Shown here piece after piece: positions 14,313 to 16,986 of a DNA stretch of 16,986 nucleotides. Both the position numbers and the translations under genes were made by a program. Position 1 is the stretch's first letter. Every line of letters begins with the position of its first letter. The notes beneath the pieces are model-generated. The model ran no database searches. It was given only the letters and a program-made list of their open reading frames with translations, and was not told the DNA's origin. Origin of the DNA: JBGTKH01 sp041744735 (GTDB taxonomy: Bacteria > Planctomycetota > Planctomycetia > Pirellulales > Pirellulaceae); NCBI GenBank assembly GCA_041744735.1, contig JBGTKH010000353.1, forward strand, positions 1-16,986, given 5' to 3'.

Positions 14313-15011
14313 ATGACCACCTGCACCGGAAATGATCCAGGACGCTCGCACAAGCCGCTCAATACCGCGTCGCGAATCTTGATCGTCGACGACCATGAAC
14401 TTCTGCGGCATGGTTTGGCCACTTTGTTGCAAAGGCAAACGGACCTCGTCGTGTGCGGTCAGGCCGCGGGAGAAGCCGAAGCAATCGAAATGCTGCAATC
14501 CAGCGAGCCGGATCTGGTAATTGTTGACATTTCACTCGCCGACGGCGACGGTGTGCGGCTGTTGAAACAAATTCACGAAGCGCGTCCGCAGGTCCGCACG
14601 ATCGTGGCTTCGGCGCACGACGAATCGATGTATGCCGAGCGGGCATTACGCGCAGGCGCCGCAGGCTACGTCAACAAACAGGAGCCTGCCCATACGATCC
14701 TCGACGCCATACGACACGTGCTCGAGGGTAAACTTTTCTTCAGCAAACGGATCACGGATCGCCTGATGCACCTGTCACGGACTTCCCACGGCACGCACGA
14801 ACAATCGCCGGTCGAATTGCTATCGAAACGCGAGCGGGAAGTGTTCCAGCGGATCGGCCAAGGTCTGTCCACGAGTCAGATTGCCGAAGAACTAGGTCTC
14901 AGCCCCCGCACGATTGAGACGTATCGCGAGCGGATGAAGGTCAAATTGAACAGCGCCAACGCGACCGAACTGAACCTGCTTGCCTTGCGGTGGGCGTTGG
15001 AAGGGGAGTGA
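14313..15011 (+). CDS. NarL/FixJ-family response regulator (second of tandem pair)
   Basis: A 232-residue paralogue of the preceding regulator, with matching architecture: receiver (about 20-135) with ILIVDDHELL, phospho-acceptor D72 in VIVDISLADGDG, and GYVNKQ with the conserved lysine; LuxR-type helix-turn-helix (about 168-228) with LSKREREVFQRIGQG, then TSQIAEELGLSPRTIETYRERMK. Long blocks are nearly identical to its neighbour (GQAAGEAEA; AERALRAGAAGYVNKQ; RWALE near the end). Differences cluster in the linker and at the start of the recognition region (TTRQIAQQLHL versus STSQIAEELGL), which could change DNA preference. The ribosome site is weak (GTGGATG before the ATG). The next gene starts 2 bases after the stop, so these two are probably cotranslated. 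Confidence 0.92.
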   Translation: MTTCTGNDPGRSHKPLNTASRILIVDDHELLRHGLATLLQRQTDLVVCGQAAGEAEAIEMLQSSEPDLVIVDISLADGDGVRLLKQIHEARPQVRTIVASAHDESMYAERALRAGAAGYVNKQEPAHTILDAIRHVLEGKLFFSKRITDRLMHLSRTSHGTHEQSPVELLSKREREVFQRIGQGLSTSQIAEELGLSPRTIETYRERMKVKLNSANATELNLLALRWALEGE

Positions 15012-15013
15012 AT

Positions 15014-15451
15014 ATGTACGAAGCTCCGCAAGCCAGCCAACTGAAAGACGCGCTCATTCATTTTGAGTCGCTGATTGCCAGTGTTCCGGCGCCTGACGAT
15101 GTGTGTGACTGGTGTGCCCGACTGAAGCTTGCCGTCGACCGGCTCGAGGCGCTGGTGCAAATTCGGCGGAAGCCGATTCACGACAAACTGTTCGGCGCAA
15201 TGGAGGTGCAGGACCCATCACGCCGAGATCGAGTCGCCGAATTCAAGCAGGCGGACCAGGAAATCGAGACGTTGTTCGACATTGTCAAAACGCACATTAT
15301 CGTCCGCGGCCTTCCGAAATCCGACTTGGAACAGAGCAACGTCGAACGCTATATTCTGGATCTGACCGACCGCGGCAAGGAATTGATCTATCGGATCAAG
15401 GATCAGGGAGAAACGGTCGCTGCCTGGTTTCCCGAGCCATACACAACTTGA
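15014..15451 (+). CDS. Small soluble helical protein of unknown function, kinase locus
   Basis: This 145-residue protein starts at ATG 15014, with GGGGAG a few bases upstream and only two bases after the regulator stop; a GTG at 14990 is in frame but lies inside the regulator gene. The sequence is mostly helical, has no signal peptide or membrane segment, and contains a Cys pair CDWC (31-34) and scattered histidines (H16, H56, H94). I do not recognise a family. The spacing suggests a four-helix-like fold, so a histidine-phosphotransfer or hemerythrin-like role can be imagined, but no diagnostic motif supports either. Tight coupling to the second response regulator suggests it works in the same signalling pathway. 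Confidence 0.75.
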   Translation: MYEAPQASQLKDALIHFESLIASVPAPDDVCDWCARLKLAVDRLEALVQIRRKPIHDKLFGAMEVQDPSRRDRVAEFKQADQEIETLFDIVKTHIIVRGLPKSDLEQSNVERYILDLTDRGKELIYRIKDQGETVAAWFPEPYTT

Positions 15452-15467
15452 CCAAAGGATTATCACG

Positions 15468-15584
15468 ATGCGACGACATCAACAACGATCTGGGAAAATC
15501 AAATATGCTCTGCTGGGCTGGCTTTTTGGTTTGCCGCTGCCCATCATCTTGATCCTGCTTTTCGTACGTGGCTGTGACTTCTAG
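15468..15584 (+). CDS. 38-residue single-membrane-segment microprotein
   Basis: A short open frame of 38 codons with a good ribosome site, AAAGGA 8 bases before the ATG, lying 16 bases after the stop of the 145-residue gene. The product has a strongly basic N-terminus (MRRHQQRSGKIK), one hydrophobic segment (about 14-34, rich in Leu/Ile with two prolines) and a short GCDF tail. The charge pattern predicts the N-terminus inside and a single membrane crossing. It has no recognised family; small membrane proteins of this kind often modulate membrane enzymes. Coding is supported by the ribosome site, position at the end of the operon and sensible amino-acid pattern only. Confidence 0.5.
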   Translation: MRRHQQRSGKIKYALLGWLFGLPLPIILILLFVRGCDF

Positions 15585-15713
15585 AAAACGTCGTTTCGGC
15601 AAACAACGGCTCGCTGGTCATGAAGGACGAAACCGGGAAGGAACACAGCCACGCTGGGCGCCGACGTGAAGGTCACGATTGACGGCAAATCGGGCAGGTT
15701 GGACGAGCCTTTA
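15584..15713 (+). pseudogene. Frameshifted remnant of a small planctomycete-type beta-strand protein
   Basis: From 15584, one frame reads ENVVSANNGSLVMKDETGKE and continues HSH. After base 15653 the next frame reads LGADVKVTIDGKSGRLDE. Joined with a one-base shift, this resembles small planctomycete proteins I recall with a pattern like VVS-x-LVM-x-DGKEH(T/S)H-x-ADAKVTIDGK-x-x-LEDL. No start codon or ribosome site fits, and the end diverges after 15713. The gene would thus be a decayed fragment. The family recognition is from memory and the shift from reading by eye. Confidence 0.45.
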
Positions 15714-15919
15714 CAACTCCTGGTCGTCCCACAGCCAATGTGGCCGTCGCGCAACCAGTTGCACCTCGTTTAACCGCAAGCCGCAGGCGTGCGCGATAGT
15801 AGACGTTGCGCAACGCCGAAGCGCACGCCTGCGGCTTGCGGTTAAACGCGTGGCTGCGGTGAACTTGAACGAATGCTAACATGTAGCGGCTCGCTGAACT
15901 CCAAAGTGAAAGGCCGCGC
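15585..15919. other. Intergenic region with gene remnant and perfect hairpin
   Basis: About 335 bases without an intact gene. The first part holds the frameshifted remnant (to 15713) and the second a 28-bp hairpin (15767-15848). Short open frames on both strands here run through the hairpin and are not credible. Confidence 0.65.
15767..15848. repeat. Perfect 28-bp inverted repeat (CGGCTTGCGGTTAAAC family)
   Basis: Arms at 15767-15794 and 15821-15848 are exact complements, separated by 26 bases. The loop contains the palindrome CGTTGCGCAACG (15804-15815), so the whole could fold as a two-tier structure. No T-run follows, which argues against a simple terminator. Confidence 0.88.
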
Positions 15920-16819
15920 GTGAATCACGATTGTTTGAACCACTTGCTGACGCCGCAGCAGCGTGAGCGCTTTATCGAGTCGGGCTACGTGATCGTGGAA
16001 GACGCGCTCGACGCGGCCATGCTTGCTCGATTGATCGCAGCCGTGGATCGCATTGACGAGCGCGAGCGGGCCGCGGAGCACAACCACAAGTTGCTGTCGG
16101 TAACCAACATCATTCACGAAGACGATGCCTTTCTGGAGCTGATCGATTGGCCGACGACGTTTCCGAAGGTGTGGGGCATCCTGGGCTGGAACATTTACCT
16201 TTATCATTCGCACATCGACGTCACGCCGACCGCTACGTCCGAAGCGCTCGCGTGGCGCGTGGCCTGGCATCAGGACAGCATGCGCGTGAACGACGAAATC
16301 GAGACCCACCCGCGGCCTCGGCTGTCATTGAAAATTGGCCTCTATTTGACCGATGTCAGCCTGCCGGATCGCGGCAACACACTAATCGTGCCCGGCTCGC
16401 AATTGCGCGACGAGATCGACTGTGCCAGCGACGGAGTGTCGAACCCGGACGGTGCCGAGCCGCTGTGCGTGAAGCCGGGCACCGCCGTGTTGATTGACCG
16501 CCGCATCTGGCACTCGCGCAGCCCGAATCTGTCGGATATGACTCGCAAAGTGATTTGGCTGGGCTACAGCTACCGCTGGCTGCGGCCGAAAGACGCGATG
16601 ACCGTGGCTCATCTCTATCCGCGGCTCGATCCAATTCGCCGCCAGATTCTGGGCGACGGCCTGTCCAACAACGGCGTCTACGATCCCGCCGACGGCGACG
16701 TGCCGCTGCGCACATGGCTGCGTGAAAACTGCCCCGAGGCCGCCGATTGGTCGCACCACGGCCGCTCACAATCCCGGCCTCCCGCGATGGTCCGCGGCAA
16801 GCATCTCGGACGGCAGTAA
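15920..16819 (+). CDS. Phytanoyl-CoA dioxygenase (PhyH) family protein
   Basis: A 299-residue Fe(II)/2-oxoglutarate-dependent oxygenase candidate. The N-terminus shows the family opening LTPQQRERFIESGYVIVEDAL. The iron-binding HxD is H117-x-D119 in WHQDS, the distal histidine is H198 in IWHSRSPN, and R209 lies in the usual place to bind the 2-oxoglutarate carboxylate. The strand pattern between (LSLKIGLYLTDV, GNTLIVPGSQL, PGTAVLIDRR) is the typical double-stranded beta helix. The start is GTG at 15920, with AAAGG about 6 bases upstream; the next in-frame ATG is about 100 bases downstream and would remove the conserved opening. The substrate is unknown: PhyH members hydroxylate many small molecules. 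It is separated from the signalling locus by repeats and is probably transcribed alone. Confidence 0.9.
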   Translation: MNHDCLNHLLTPQQRERFIESGYVIVEDALDAAMLARLIAAVDRIDERERAAEHNHKLLSVTNIIHEDDAFLELIDWPTTFPKVWGILGWNIYLYHSHIDVTPTATSEALAWRVAWHQDSMRVNDEIETHPRPRLSLKIGLYLTDVSLPDRGNTLIVPGSQLRDEIDCASDGVSNPDGAEPLCVKPGTAVLIDRRIWHSRSPNLSDMTRKVIWLGYSYRWLRPKDAMTVAHLYPRLDPIRRQILGDGLSNNGVYDPADGDVPLRTWLRENCPEAADWSHHGRSQSRPPAMVRGKHLGRQ

Positions 16820-16904
16820 CCGATTCGCCAGCGACAATCAAACAAACCGAATGGCAGGTGGTGATACCATTTGGCGTTCAGCGCTGTAACCGCGGCCGGG
16901 CTCA

Positions 16905-16986
16905 GACGTACAGAATTCAATTTTGCCGGCGAAAACGCGACTTGAAAACACCAACCATGTACCGGCATAATTGAATTCTGTACGTC
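16905..16986. repeat. 25-bp inverted repeat at the window end (possible mobile palindrome)
   Basis: Arms at 16905-16929 and 16962-16986 pair at 24 of 25 positions around a 32-base loop. The left arm starts GACGTACAGAATTCAATT. The right arm ends exactly at the last base of the window, so the repeat may continue beyond it. Confidence 0.8.

Noticed and set aside
15767..15848. Intrinsic terminator for the kinase locus
   Set aside because: The stem is strong, but the loop is 26 bases and no T-run follows on either side. It fits a dispersed repeat better.

Overview
The window looks like chromosomal DNA of a planctomycete, most likely a Pirellulales-type bacterium. The basis is moderately high GC, a multidomain CheB/CheR-histidine kinase, a DUF1080 protein with a signal-like N-terminus, a PhyH-family oxygenase, and many dispersed perfect hairpins between genes (units resembling GTAGGTTGG, CGCTAACGCTTCGGGTTAC, CGGCTTGCGGTTAAAC) of a kind I associate with planctomycete genomes. 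This placement rests on protein and repeat style, not on a marker gene.

Layout. Positions 1-307 hold no gene but two hairpins. One is a 125-bp palindromic, MITE-like element flanked by an 8-bp direct repeat and inserted into a dispersed repeat whose uninterrupted copy lies at 9442-9470. Positions 308-4884 (minus strand) form a three-gene ABC-2 exporter operon: ATPase, permease with a large His-rich extracytoplasmic domain, and a membrane-anchored helical protein of unknown function. The last two genes overlap by ATGA, and a plausible promoter lies at 5034-5062. Next come a DUF1080 protein (5076-5930, minus) and a VanZ-like membrane protein (6139-6573, plus). The 3' end of the VanZ gene appears to have been cut by an IS110-family element (6572-8343). 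That element has 16-bp perfect terminal inverted repeats, CT dinucleotides at both junctions, and a 390-base structured leader that is a good bridge-RNA candidate. A degenerate receiver protein (8442-9011, minus) follows.

Positions 9512-15584 hold a sensory locus on the plus strand: a 1278-residue CheB-CheR-PAS-coiled coil-PAS-GAF-HisKA_3-HATPase fusion, two paralogous NarL/FixJ response regulators, a 145-residue protein of unknown function and a 38-residue single-membrane-segment microprotein. The kinase presumably phosphorylates one or both regulators. The leader between kinase and first regulator has tandem AAGGACG heptamers followed by a run of CACCTCC-like (anti-Shine-Dalgarno) units, and the regulator's ribosome site sits in a small hairpin. 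After this come a frameshifted gene remnant, a 28-bp perfect hairpin, a PhyH-family dioxygenase (15920-16819) and a last hairpin that reaches the window edge.

I found no tRNA, rRNA, CRISPR array or phage module. The best leads for something little described are the structured IS110 leader, the nested palindromic element, the kinase-regulator leader and the small proteins at the end of the kinase locus.
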